From the NCBI GenBank assembly GCA_015492875.1, contig WGEI01000480.1, positions 1 through 5,238 on the forward strand: a stretch of DNA of 5,238 nt. The letters are read 5' to 3'. Under the pieces are notes generated by a model, which was not told where the DNA came from, searched no databases, and saw nothing but the letters and a program-made list of their open reading frames with translations. The translations under genes were made by a program, and so were the position numbers. Positions 1 through 4,940 of this stretch are shown here, one piece after another; position 1 is the stretch's first letter, and each line of letters starts with the position of its first letter. Source of the DNA: Anaerolineae bacterium (GTDB lineage Bacteria; Chloroflexota; Anaerolineae; Aggregatilineales; Phototrophicaceae).

Positions 1-1038
1 ACCCAACGCCTCTCGGAAAGCGCGCAAGGTGGCGCTGGTATCGTCGTCATTCGCGGTTTGGCTCTAGGCATGTTCAGCACCTTCGCCCCAGTGGCGATTG
101 TCGTGATTGTGACGCTGGTGGCTACCGCACTAACTGGCCTCTACGGTGTGGCGGTGGCTGCTGTGGGTATGCTGTCCACACTCGGCATCACCCTCGCCAC
201 CGATGCCTATGGCCCTGTTGCGGATAATGCTGGCGGTATTGCCGAAATGTCCGAACTCGAAGGCTCTGTCCGTGACCGCACAGATGCCCTCGATTCACTT
301 GGTAACACCACCGCTGCTACAGGAAAAGGCTTTGCCATCGGTAGTGCTGCCATGACCGCTCTGGCGCTTATCGCCGCATTCATTGCTGCGCTTTCCGCTG
401 GTGCTGGTGGTGGCGAAGTTGCCCTAGAACTCAATATCCTGGACCCACGTCTGATTACTGGTGCTTTCATCGGCGGTTTGTTGCCCTTTATCTTCAGTGC
501 GCAAACGATGCTAGCTGTAGGCGATGCTTCACAGGCCATTGTGGAAGAAGTCCGCCGCCAATGGCAGACCATCAAAGGGTTGAAGGAAGGCGAAACTGAG
601 CCAGATTACGAGCGCGCCGTCGCCATCAGCACCGATAGCGCCATTCGCCGCATGTTGCCGCCGGGCATCATCGCCGTAGCTGTTCCAGTGGCGATAGCTG
701 TACTCACTATCATCGCCCATAGCGCTGGTGATGATAGCCTGCTGGCGAAACTTGTCGGCGTGGAAACCCTTATCGGCGTATTGATTGGCTCTCTCGTGAC
801 GGCCTTCATGATGGCTGTTATGATGGCCAACGCTGGCGGCGCGTGGGATAACGCTAAAAAGTACATTGAGCGCGGCAACTATGGCGGCAAGGGTAGCGAA
901 GCCCATAAAGCCGCTGTTGTTGGCGATACCGTCGGCGACCCCTTCAAAGACACTTCTGGACCATCGCTGAACATCTTGCTGAAGCTCTTGGCCATTGTCT
1001 CGCTGGTGATTGCTCCGCTTTTGGCTAATCTCGGCTAG
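1..1038 (+). CDS. hppA: Membrane-bound ion-translocating pyrophosphatase, C-terminal half (5' end outside window)
   Basis: Integral membrane pump that hydrolyses pyrophosphate and moves H+ or Na+ across the cytoplasmic membrane. The reading frame is open from base 1, giving 345 residues of a family that is usually about 700, so the N-terminal half, including the catalytic DxxxxxxxKxxE loop, lies outside. The TTG at 58 and ATG at 70 are internal codons, because family similarity (GLALGMFST, matching the usual GLAVGMxST) already covers codons before them. Visible signatures are DAYGPVADNAGGIAEM from residue 68, GNTTAATGKG at 101-110, NAGGAWDNAKKY, and the C-terminal GDTVGDPFKDTSGPSLN at 308-324. 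Several hydrophobic helices lie between them. Alanine at 105 and glycine at 108 are the state known for K+-dependent enzymes; K+-independent ones carry lysine and threonine there. Whether it pumps H+ or Na+ cannot be told, since the gate region is mostly missing. Upstream of GLA, the common ATNVI reads GIVVI, a variation I cannot weigh without an alignment. A terminator follows 22 bases after the stop, so the gene ends its transcript. Confidence 0.96.
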   Translation, partial: TQRLSESAQGGAGIVVIRGLALGMFSTFAPVAIVVIVTLVATALTGLYGVAVAAVGMLSTLGITLATDAYGPVADNAGGIAEMSELEGSVRDRTDALDSLGNTTAATGKGFAIGSAAMTALALIAAFIAALSAGAGGGEVALELNILDPRLITGAFIGGLLPFIFSAQTMLAVGDASQAIVEEVRRQWQTIKGLKEGETEPDYERAVAISTDSAIRRMLPPGIIAVAVPVAIAVLTIIAHSAGDDSLLAKLVGVETLIGVLIGSLVTAFMMAVMMANAGGAWDNAKKYIERGNYGGKGSEAHKAAVVGDTVGDPFKDTSGPSLNILLKLLAIVSLVIAPLLANLG

Positions 1039-1060
1039 CGATAAAGCTACTGAATACTGC

Positions 1061-1091
1061 AGGGCGCGCCTTTGAGTGCGCCCTTTTGCTT
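1061..1091 (+). terminator. Intrinsic terminator of hppA
   Basis: The arm AGGGCGCGC (1061-1069) pairs with GTGCGCCCT (1076-1084), giving 9 bp with one G-U pair and a 6-base loop. The core is GGGCGC/GCGCCC, followed by a T-rich run, TTTTGCTTT. It begins 22 bases after the hppA stop and lies upstream of the hydrolase promoter, so it separates the two units. Confidence 0.85.
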
Positions 1092-1111
1092 TCGCCTAAT
1101 ATAACAGAACT

Positions 1112-1120
1112 TGCTATACT
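1112..1120 (+). promoter_or_regulatory. Extended -10 promoter for the alpha/beta hydrolase
   Basis: TGCTATACT matches an extended -10 element: TG, one base, then TATACT at 1115-1120, with one mismatch to TATAAT. No convincing -35 box is found at 16-18 bases, which is usual for extended -10 promoters. The predicted start of transcription is near 1127, giving a leader of about 37 bases to the ATG at 1164. The element lies just after the hppA terminator, in the AT-rich gap. This is inference from motif and position. Confidence 0.55.
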
Positions 1121-1163
1121 CAAATATGTATTGGTTTTTGTTCTATAGAATTGAGGTGTAAAC

Positions 1164-1967
1164 ATGCCCCGCATAAGTGTAAATGGCGTGGAATTATTTT
1201 ATATTGATACAGGTGGTTCTGGCGAAACTATCGTTTTTTCTCATGGACTTTTAATGAGCCATAAGATGTTTGAGCATCAAATCAATGCGCTTCAAGACCG
1301 CTATCGCTGTATTGCTTATGACCATCGCGGGCAAGGGCAGAGCGAGGTGACACAAGATGGCTATGATATGGATACTTGCTACGAAGACGCCGTTGCCCTC
1401 ATCGAAGCATTGGATTGTGCGCCAGTACATTTTGTTGGCCTCTCTATGGGCGGTTTTGTCGGCATGAGAATGGGTATACGTCGGCCAGATTTATTGCGCT
1501 CGTTGATACTTTTAGAAACTTCTGCCGACCCAGAGCCAGAAGAGAATTTGCCACGCTATAACCTGTTGAAGTTTATCGCTCGCTGGATTTCTCCCAAATT
1601 TATTGTCAATGGCGCGGCCAAGTCCCTCTTTGGCAAAACTTTCCTCACCGACCCCGCCCGCCGCGAAGAACTCGCCTATTGGAAAAATCATATCGCCAAT
1701 TTCAACCGCTATGGCCTCACCCGTGCGGCCACTGGCGTTTTTACCCGTAAGCCAGTGTATGACGAACTGCCCAAAATCAACGTTCCCACGCTTATCATGG
1801 TGGGCGATGAAGATGTCGCTACCGTGCCCGCCAAAGCCGAACGCATTCATGACCAAATCCCCGGATCTAAACTCGTGATTATCCCCCATGCCGGCCATTC
1901 TTCCTCTGTCGAGCAGCCAGAATACGTCACAAAAACCATCACGGAATTTCTAGAGAGCCTTAAATAA
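1164..1967 (+). CDS. Alpha/beta-fold hydrolase (267 aa)
   Basis: Cytoplasmic serine hydrolase of the alpha/beta-fold superfamily, close in layout to 3-oxoadipate enol-lactonases, esterases and non-haem haloperoxidases; the true substrate cannot be assigned. It has no signal peptide. Residues 26-28 (SHG) form the oxyanion-hole HG motif. DHRGQGQS at 53-60 is the usual strand-turn motif. GLSMGG at 92-97 is the nucleophile elbow with Ser94. GDEDVA at 214-219 carries the acid, most likely Asp217, and HAGHSS at 242-247 carries catalytic His245. The triad is complete, and a helical cap lies at about 125-195. The length is normal for the family. The ATG is supported by GAGGTG at 1153-1158, 5 bases upstream, and by immediate onset of the fold (ISVNGVELFY). 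It is followed on the same strand by the MaoC-like gene 71 bases on, with no terminator between, so read-through is likely. This suggests a role in acyl or ester turnover. The general fold is certain; PcaD-like naming would be over-calling. Confidence 0.93.
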   Translation: MPRISVNGVELFYIDTGGSGETIVFSHGLLMSHKMFEHQINALQDRYRCIAYDHRGQGQSEVTQDGYDMDTCYEDAVALIEALDCAPVHFVGLSMGGFVGMRMGIRRPDLLRSLILLETSADPEPEENLPRYNLLKFIARWISPKFIVNGAAKSLFGKTFLTDPARREELAYWKNHIANFNRYGLTRAATGVFTRKPVYDELPKINVPTLIMVGDEDVATVPAKAERIHDQIPGSKLVIIPHAGHSSSVEQPEYVTKTITEFLESLK

Positions 1968-1989
1968 GGTGTCATATATTTATGGCCTA

Positions 1990-1998
1990 TGGTATAAC
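1990..1998 (+). promoter_or_regulatory. Possible internal extended -10 promoter for the MaoC-like gene
   Basis: TGGTATAAC has the extended -10 form TGnTATAAC, with the hexamer at 1993-1998. No good -35 box is seen. A transcript starting near 2005 would have a leader of about 34 bases to the ATG at 2039 and would exclude the upstream ATG at 1982. It lies in the 71-base gap after the hydrolase, so it would add to read-through from upstream rather than replace it. Confidence 0.4.
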
Positions 1999-2024
1999 AT
2001 GCGGGCGTTTACCCGATTATTATT

Positions 2025-2029
2025 GGAGT
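2025..2029 (+). promoter_or_regulatory. Ribosome binding site that decides the MaoC-like start
   Basis: GGAGT lies 9 bases before the ATG at 2039. A competing AAGGTG at 1966-1971 lies 10 bases before an in-frame ATG at 1982, so Shine-Dalgarno strength alone does not settle the start. The 2039 start is preferred because GKYFEEYEVG, the usual N-terminus of the family, begins 4 residues later, and because the promoter-like element at 1990-1998 lies between the two ATGs. Confidence 0.6.
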
Positions 2030-2038
2030 AAAGTTTCA

Positions 2039-2497
2039 ATGACGCCTAGAGGAAAATATTTTGAAGAGTATGAAGTCGGCGCGAAAATGATTACCCGCGC
2101 CCGCACCATTACTGAAGCCGACCTCGTGAACTTTGCCGGTCTAACCGGCGACTATAACCCCATGCACACCGACGCCGAATATGCTAAATCGACCTTAATG
2201 GGGCAACGTGTTGCTCATGGTTTGCTTACCCTCAGCTATGCCGTCGGCCAAGCCTACCAGCTCGGTTTCATGGAACGTACTATTCTCGCATTTCGCAGTT
2301 TAGAGATGAAATTTAGCCTGCCCGTCTACATTGGCGATACGATTCATGCAGAGCTTGAAGTGCTAGAGAAAAAAGAAGCCAAGCGTCTTGGTGGCGGTAC
2401 TGTCATTATGGAGATGAAGGTTATCAATCAAGAGGGCAAAGTGGTGCAAAAAGGGACTTTAACCGTATTGGTGGCTGCTAAACCCGATGGGGAGTGA
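2039..2497 (+). CDS. MaoC-like hot-dog (R)-enoyl-CoA hydratase family protein (152 aa)
   Basis: Single hot-dog domain enzyme of the MaoC/hydratase-2 type. Members add water to 2-enoyl-CoA to give (R)-3-hydroxyacyl-CoA or act on related acyl-CoA substrates. The hydratase-2 motif is present as GLTGDYNPMH at 34-43: Asp38 and His43 are the expected catalytic pair, with Asn40 between. RVAHGLLTLS follows at 57-66 (the conserved substrate-tunnel AHG), then RSLEMKFSLPVYIGDT at 86-101, typical of the second half. The length of about 150 is normal for a stand-alone enzyme. A start at 1982 would add 19 residues (MAYGITCGRL...) that do not resemble the family. It lies downstream of the hydrolase on the same strand, consistent with a small acyl-metabolism unit. 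Its last 39 bases overlap the end of the convergent deacylase gene, and its terminator lies inside that gene. Substrate chain length cannot be read from the sequence. Confidence 0.92.
   Translation: MTPRGKYFEEYEVGAKMITRARTITEADLVNFAGLTGDYNPMHTDAEYAKSTLMGQRVAHGLLTLSYAVGQAYQLGFMERTILAFRSLEMKFSLPVYIGDTIHAELEVLEKKEAKRLGGGTVIMEMKVINQEGKVVQKGTLTVLVAAKPDGE
2367..2391 (-). terminator. Weak candidate terminator of the minus-strand operon, inside the MaoC-like gene
   Basis: Read on the minus strand, CCAAG and CTTGG (2391-2379) form a 5-bp stem with a 3-base loop (ACG), followed after CTTC by six T (2374-2369) and CTC. It lies 68 bases beyond the deacylase stop. The short stem and the 4-base gap to the T run make it weak. 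It is the only such signal I see close downstream of the deacylase gene. It is encoded by MaoC residues 111-118 (KKEAKRLG), so the A-rich lysine codons alone could explain the T run. Confidence 0.3.
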
Positions 2498-3397
2498 TTG
2501 CTCAGCAAGTGCTTTGGCTATACCTATGGTTTGCAGGTGGATGTCAACAATGTCATCCACCTTTTTTGCGTATCCCCCAGCCATCGTCACTGCGATGGGG
2601 ATGCCAGCTTTAACACACATACCCAACACTAACGCATCTCTTTTCGCCAGCCCATCCTTGCTCAATGCGAGTTTGCCCAGCGTGTCATCTTTATACGGGT
2701 CTGCCCCCGCTAGGTAAATCGCTAAACCAGCATCAAAAACCGCCAATATCCTATGAAGCGCTTCCTCTAGCATATCCAGATACACTTCATCGCCTGTGTT
2801 ATCGGCCAGCCCTATATCTAAATCTCCCGCCACTTTGCGAAATGGGAAATTCTTTTCCCCATGAATTGAAAAAGTGAAAACAGAGGTGTCGTCCTGAAAA
2901 ATTGCTGCCGTACCGTTGCCTTGATGCACATCGCAATCAATAACCAATACGCGCTTGACCCGTGTTTCCGCTTGTATCGCCCGCGCCGCGACGGCACTAT
3001 CATTGAAGACACAATAGCCTTCACCATGCTCATATCCAGCATGATGCGTGCCCCCAGCCAAATTAACCGCCATGCCATCCTCCAACGCTGCCCAACATGC
3101 GGCTATCGTTCCCCCAGAAGAACGCTTTGAGCGTTCTACCAACTGCGGCGACCACGGAAAGCCCATCCGCCGTATCTCTTGGCGGGTGAATGCCCCCTGT
3201 TTGACTTTATGAACATATGCCGCACTATGGGCGCGTAACAAATCCTCATCACGAGCTGCCGACGGCTCAAAAAGCTCATCTTCCCGCAAAACGCCTTCAC
3301 CGATGGCGCGCTCTCGCAACCGCGCATACTTCTTCATGGGAAAGCGGTGTTCAGTAGGCAAGGGCAAAACGAAATGGTCGCAATAAAACGCTCTCAT
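2459..3397 (-). CDS. Zinc-dependent histone deacetylase-family deacylase (312 aa)
   Basis: Cytoplasmic metal-dependent amidohydrolase of the arginase/HDAC fold, removing acyl groups from lysine side chains or small amines; the bacterial substrate is unknown. Seen in order: N-terminal DHFVLPLPTEHRFPMKKY (7-24), typical of the bacterial HDAC11-like branch; GGTHHAGYEHGEGYCVFND (115-133) with the His118-His119 catalytic pair; DCDVHQGNGT (154-163) giving zinc ligands Asp156 and His158; GADP (231-234) with the third ligand Asp233; and AGGY (273-276) with the transition-state Tyr276. All key residues are present, so it should be active. The class IV (HDAC11-like) placement is inference. The ATG at 3397 is chosen over one at 3508 because its TGA/ATG overlaps the MFS stop as ATGA and the family similarity begins there. 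An AGAGG lies 10 bases upstream. It is second in an operon with the efflux pump. Its 3' end overlaps the MaoC-like gene by 39 bp, and codons 279-288, just after Tyr276, also encode the plus-strand terminator hairpin. Confidence 0.94.
   Translation of the reverse strand: MRAFYCDHFVLPLPTEHRFPMKKYARLRERAIGEGVLREDELFEPSAARDEDLLRAHSAAYVHKVKQGAFTRQEIRRMGFPWSPQLVERSKRSSGGTIAACWAALEDGMAVNLAGGTHHAGYEHGEGYCVFNDSAVAARAIQAETRVKRVLVIDCDVHQGNGTAAIFQDDTSVFTFSIHGEKNFPFRKVAGDLDIGLADNTGDEVYLDMLEEALHRILAVFDAGLAIYLAGADPYKDDTLGKLALSKDGLAKRDALVLGMCVKAGIPIAVTMAGGYAKKVDDIVDIHLQTIGIAKALAEQSLPIGFSSHQYG
2535..2567 (+). terminator. Strong intrinsic terminator of the MaoC-like gene, embedded in the deacylase CDS
   Basis: The arm AGGTGGATG (2535-2543) pairs perfectly with CATCCACCT (2554-2562), giving 9 bp around a 10-base loop. 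A run of six T (2562-2567) overlaps the final pair. It begins 38 bases after the MaoC stop. On the minus strand the hairpin is followed by TGCAAACC, not a T run, so it should act on plus-strand transcripts only and let the deacylase message through. Confidence 0.8.
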
Positions 3398-4638
3398 GAC
3401 GCTCTCGCCTCTAGCTCCAAAGTTTGCGGCAACCAACGCCATGTGATGAATGTAATAGCCCCAAACAATAGTGCCGCGGTTAAAAATGTCACACGTAATC
3501 CGAACCATGTGGCAATAGTTGCGCTGATGAGCGGAGCAACCGCACGTGATGCCGCTACAATCGAATTATCTAACCCGTATGCTGTGCCTTCTTCACCTCG
3601 TTGAGTGTATACAGCAATCATAGCGCTTGGTGCGGCAATCATCCCCCCCATTGCTAGCCCGGTGGCTGCTTGCAGGGCTATCAGTTGCCATGCGTCGTTG
3701 ACAAACGCTTGCGGAATATATGTAATCAGGGCGAAAATCGCGCTACCCAGCAGGATTTTACGATGCCCAATACGGTCTCCCAATCGCCCCAAGTAAACTG
3801 CACTAAAAGATGCCGCTGCAGATGATGCCCCTACCATTAAGCCTGTATATGTGCCTTGACTATCACTCTCAATGGCCAATGACGCGATAAATAGAGGTGC
3901 AATGGGCACAATAATCGTGCGAGTTAATCCAGTCATGAAGCGGATGATATATACGGGTTTCACGCCCGCCGCCCCAAGAATATGCCGCCATGCTGCAATG
4001 ATACCCGTGCGCTTTGCTTTTTCTTGCTCATCAGGCTGAAAGTTCTCCCGTACTCCCACCATCACAAGGAATCCAGCGAAAGCCAGCAATATAGCGGTCA
4101 AAATAAATGGCGCTCTAAATCCATACGCATCAGAGAGGATGCCACCAATCAGCGGCCCTAATGCGATACCGCCCCATAGCCCAACCTGTATTGCCCCCAT
4201 GGCGAACCCCGTTCGCTCACGCGGCGCTTCTCCCGCTATCAAAGCATTCGCTGCCGAAACCGTTCCGGCCACCATGCCTTGCAGCGCCCGTAGCAAAACT
4301 AGCTCTTCGGCACTGTTTACATATCCCATCAGGAAGAGCAAAATTGCCGCCCCAAAGGTCGCGCGCTCCACCATGAGTTTGCGCCCGTATCTATCGGCTA
4401 ATGCTCCCCAAACAGGTGCAGCGAACATCATGGTGAATCCCTGTGCGGAGAACACCATGCCCGCCCAGAATTCGATGCTCAAACTGGTGTTTGTGCCCAG
4501 TTCTGCCACATAAAGCGGCAAGAAAGGGAAAATAATCGAAAATCCAACAGCCGATAACACCTGAGCAATGATGACAATGCCCAGTGTGATTTGCCAGCGA
4601 GGGCGCGCCAGCAGGGTAGATAGAGCGCTACTTATCAT
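3394..4638 (-). CDS. MFS transporter, DHA1-type drug/H+ antiporter-like (414 aa)
   Basis: Twelve-helix inner-membrane transporter of the major facilitator superfamily, probably a proton-driven efflux pump for a small molecule. Residues 78-87 (GALADRYGRK) are the motif A loop between helices 2 and 3. GGIALGPLIGG at 156-166 is motif C in helix 5, which is characteristic of antiporters rather than uptake symporters. GRLGDRIGHRK at 284-294 is the repeated motif A of the second half. A charged central loop (about 199-215) separates the two six-helix bundles. The length of about 400 is normal for DHA1 pumps. The ATG at 4638 is chosen, with GAGTGA 4 bases upstream; a TTG at 4650 would add only four residues (MSDF) and has no ribosome site. 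The stop overlaps the deacylase start as ATGA (3397-3394), so the two proteins are made from one message. The specific drug or metabolite cannot be inferred. Confidence 0.94.
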   Translation of the reverse strand: MISSALSTLLARPRWQITLGIVIIAQVLSAVGFSIIFPFLPLYVAELGTNTSLSIEFWAGMVFSAQGFTMMFAAPVWGALADRYGRKLMVERATFGAAILLFLMGYVNSAEELVLLRALQGMVAGTVSAANALIAGEAPRERTGFAMGAIQVGLWGGIALGPLIGGILSDAYGFRAPFILTAILLAFAGFLVMVGVRENFQPDEQEKAKRTGIIAAWRHILGAAGVKPVYIIRFMTGLTRTIIVPIAPLFIASLAIESDSQGTYTGLMVGASSAAASFSAVYLGRLGDRIGHRKILLGSAIFALITYIPQAFVNDAWQLIALQAATGLAMGGMIAAPSAMIAVYTQRGEEGTAYGLDNSIVAASRAVAPLISATIATWFGLRVTFLTAALLFGAITFITWRWLPQTLELEARAS

Positions 4639-4663
4639 AAAATCACTCAATCTATTATTGTTT

Positions 4664-4671
4664 AAGCGCTT
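4664..4671. promoter_or_regulatory. Possible operator palindrome over the MFS transcription start
   Basis: AAGCGCTT is a perfect 8-base palindrome lying directly after the minus-strand -10-like TATAAA and over the predicted start of transcription. An AA-GCGC-TT core resembles operators of LacI-family repressors, but no regulator gene is in the window and an 8-mer can occur by chance. Confidence 0.25.
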
Positions 4672-4676
4672 TTATA
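4671..4676 (-). promoter_or_regulatory. Candidate -10 element for the MFS-deacylase operon
   Basis: The minus strand reads GGGTATAAAAG, with TATAAA at 4676-4671. It would start transcription near 4664, with a leader of about 26 bases to the ATG at 4638. No TG extension and no recognisable -35 box are present at 16-18 bases, so the call rests on one hexamer and its position. Confidence 0.35.
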
Positions 4677-4882
4677 CCCTGCCATGTTTGTGCCTTGTAT
4701 GCAACGCTGATGGACTGCTATGGTTTAGCTAAAGCTATTCTTCAGAAATGTAATCAGGCTATTCAAAAACGCCGCAGCCATTTCCACCATTGGGTTCGCT
4801 AATGGCGATGGATGCACAACACAAAATCGGGTGTCAAATAGAGGTTAACTTTTTTGCCTAAAGTTTATGCGTAACAAACTCT

Positions 4883-4902
4883 TATGCTGTATACTGGGCA
4901 TA
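4883..4902 (+). promoter_or_regulatory. TIR gene promoter -10 with an inverted repeat around it
   Basis: TATACT at 4890-4895, directly preceded by TG, is a good -10 hexamer; no clear -35 box is seen. The predicted start is near 4902, giving a leader of about 39 bases to the ATG at 4941. TATGC (4883-4887) and GCATA (4898-4902) form an inverted repeat with a 10-base spacer that encloses the -10. A further direct TTATGC copy lies at 4865-4870. This layout would suit a repressor site, but the half-sites are short. Confidence 0.4.
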
Positions 4903-4940
4903 TTAGTTTTGTTGAAATCCATAGAGTGCTCGGGGCTATT

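Larger units (their letters stand above)
4639..4940. other. Divergent intergenic region between the MFS and TIR genes
   Basis: These 302 bases hold no credible coding frame. They contain promoter-like elements for both flanking genes and two operator-like inverted repeats, at 4664-4671 and 4883-4902. The middle (about 4705-4850) shows only minor symmetry: TTTAGCTAAA at 4724-4733, and GCCATT (4777-4782) facing AATGGC (4801-4806). There is no T-run terminator, no tRNA-like fold, and no repeat array. A small RNA in the middle cannot be excluded, but nothing supports one. Confidence 0.6.

Noticed and set aside
207..906. Minus-strand open frames of 90-125 codons opposite hppA
   Set aside because: They are shadows of the pyrophosphatase frame, which has clear conserved motifs throughout; none shows a recognisable domain.
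1512..1898. 128-codon minus-strand frame opposite the hydrolase
   Set aside because: It is antisense to the conserved triad region of the hydrolase and its translation has no domain-like pattern.
1982..2038. 19-residue N-terminal extension of the MaoC-like protein
   Set aside because: It is unlike the family, and a promoter-like element lies inside it. It remains possible because AAGGTG lies 10 bases before it.
3398..3508. N-terminal extension of the deacylase from an ATG at 3508
   Set aside because: These bases lie inside the MFS C-terminal coding region in another frame. Family similarity starts at the ATG at 3397, which overlaps the MFS stop as ATGA.
4139..4513. 124-codon plus-strand frame opposite the MFS gene
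   Set aside because: It is proline- and alanine-rich low-complexity translation produced by the antisense of hydrophobic codons, with no ribosome site or domain.
4639..4650. TTG start of the MFS gene at 4650
   Set aside because: It has no ribosome site and adds four residues only; the ATG at 4638 has GAGTGA at a suitable distance.
4724..4733. TTTAGCTAAA palindrome
   Set aside because: It is a short AT-rich palindrome far from either predicted promoter; chance occurrence is likely.
4777..4806. GCCATT/AATGGC inverted repeat and GGGTTCGCT, considered as a small RNA or tRNA remnant
   Set aside because: The stem is only 6 bp with an 18-base loop, no cloverleaf arms can be drawn, and no terminator follows.
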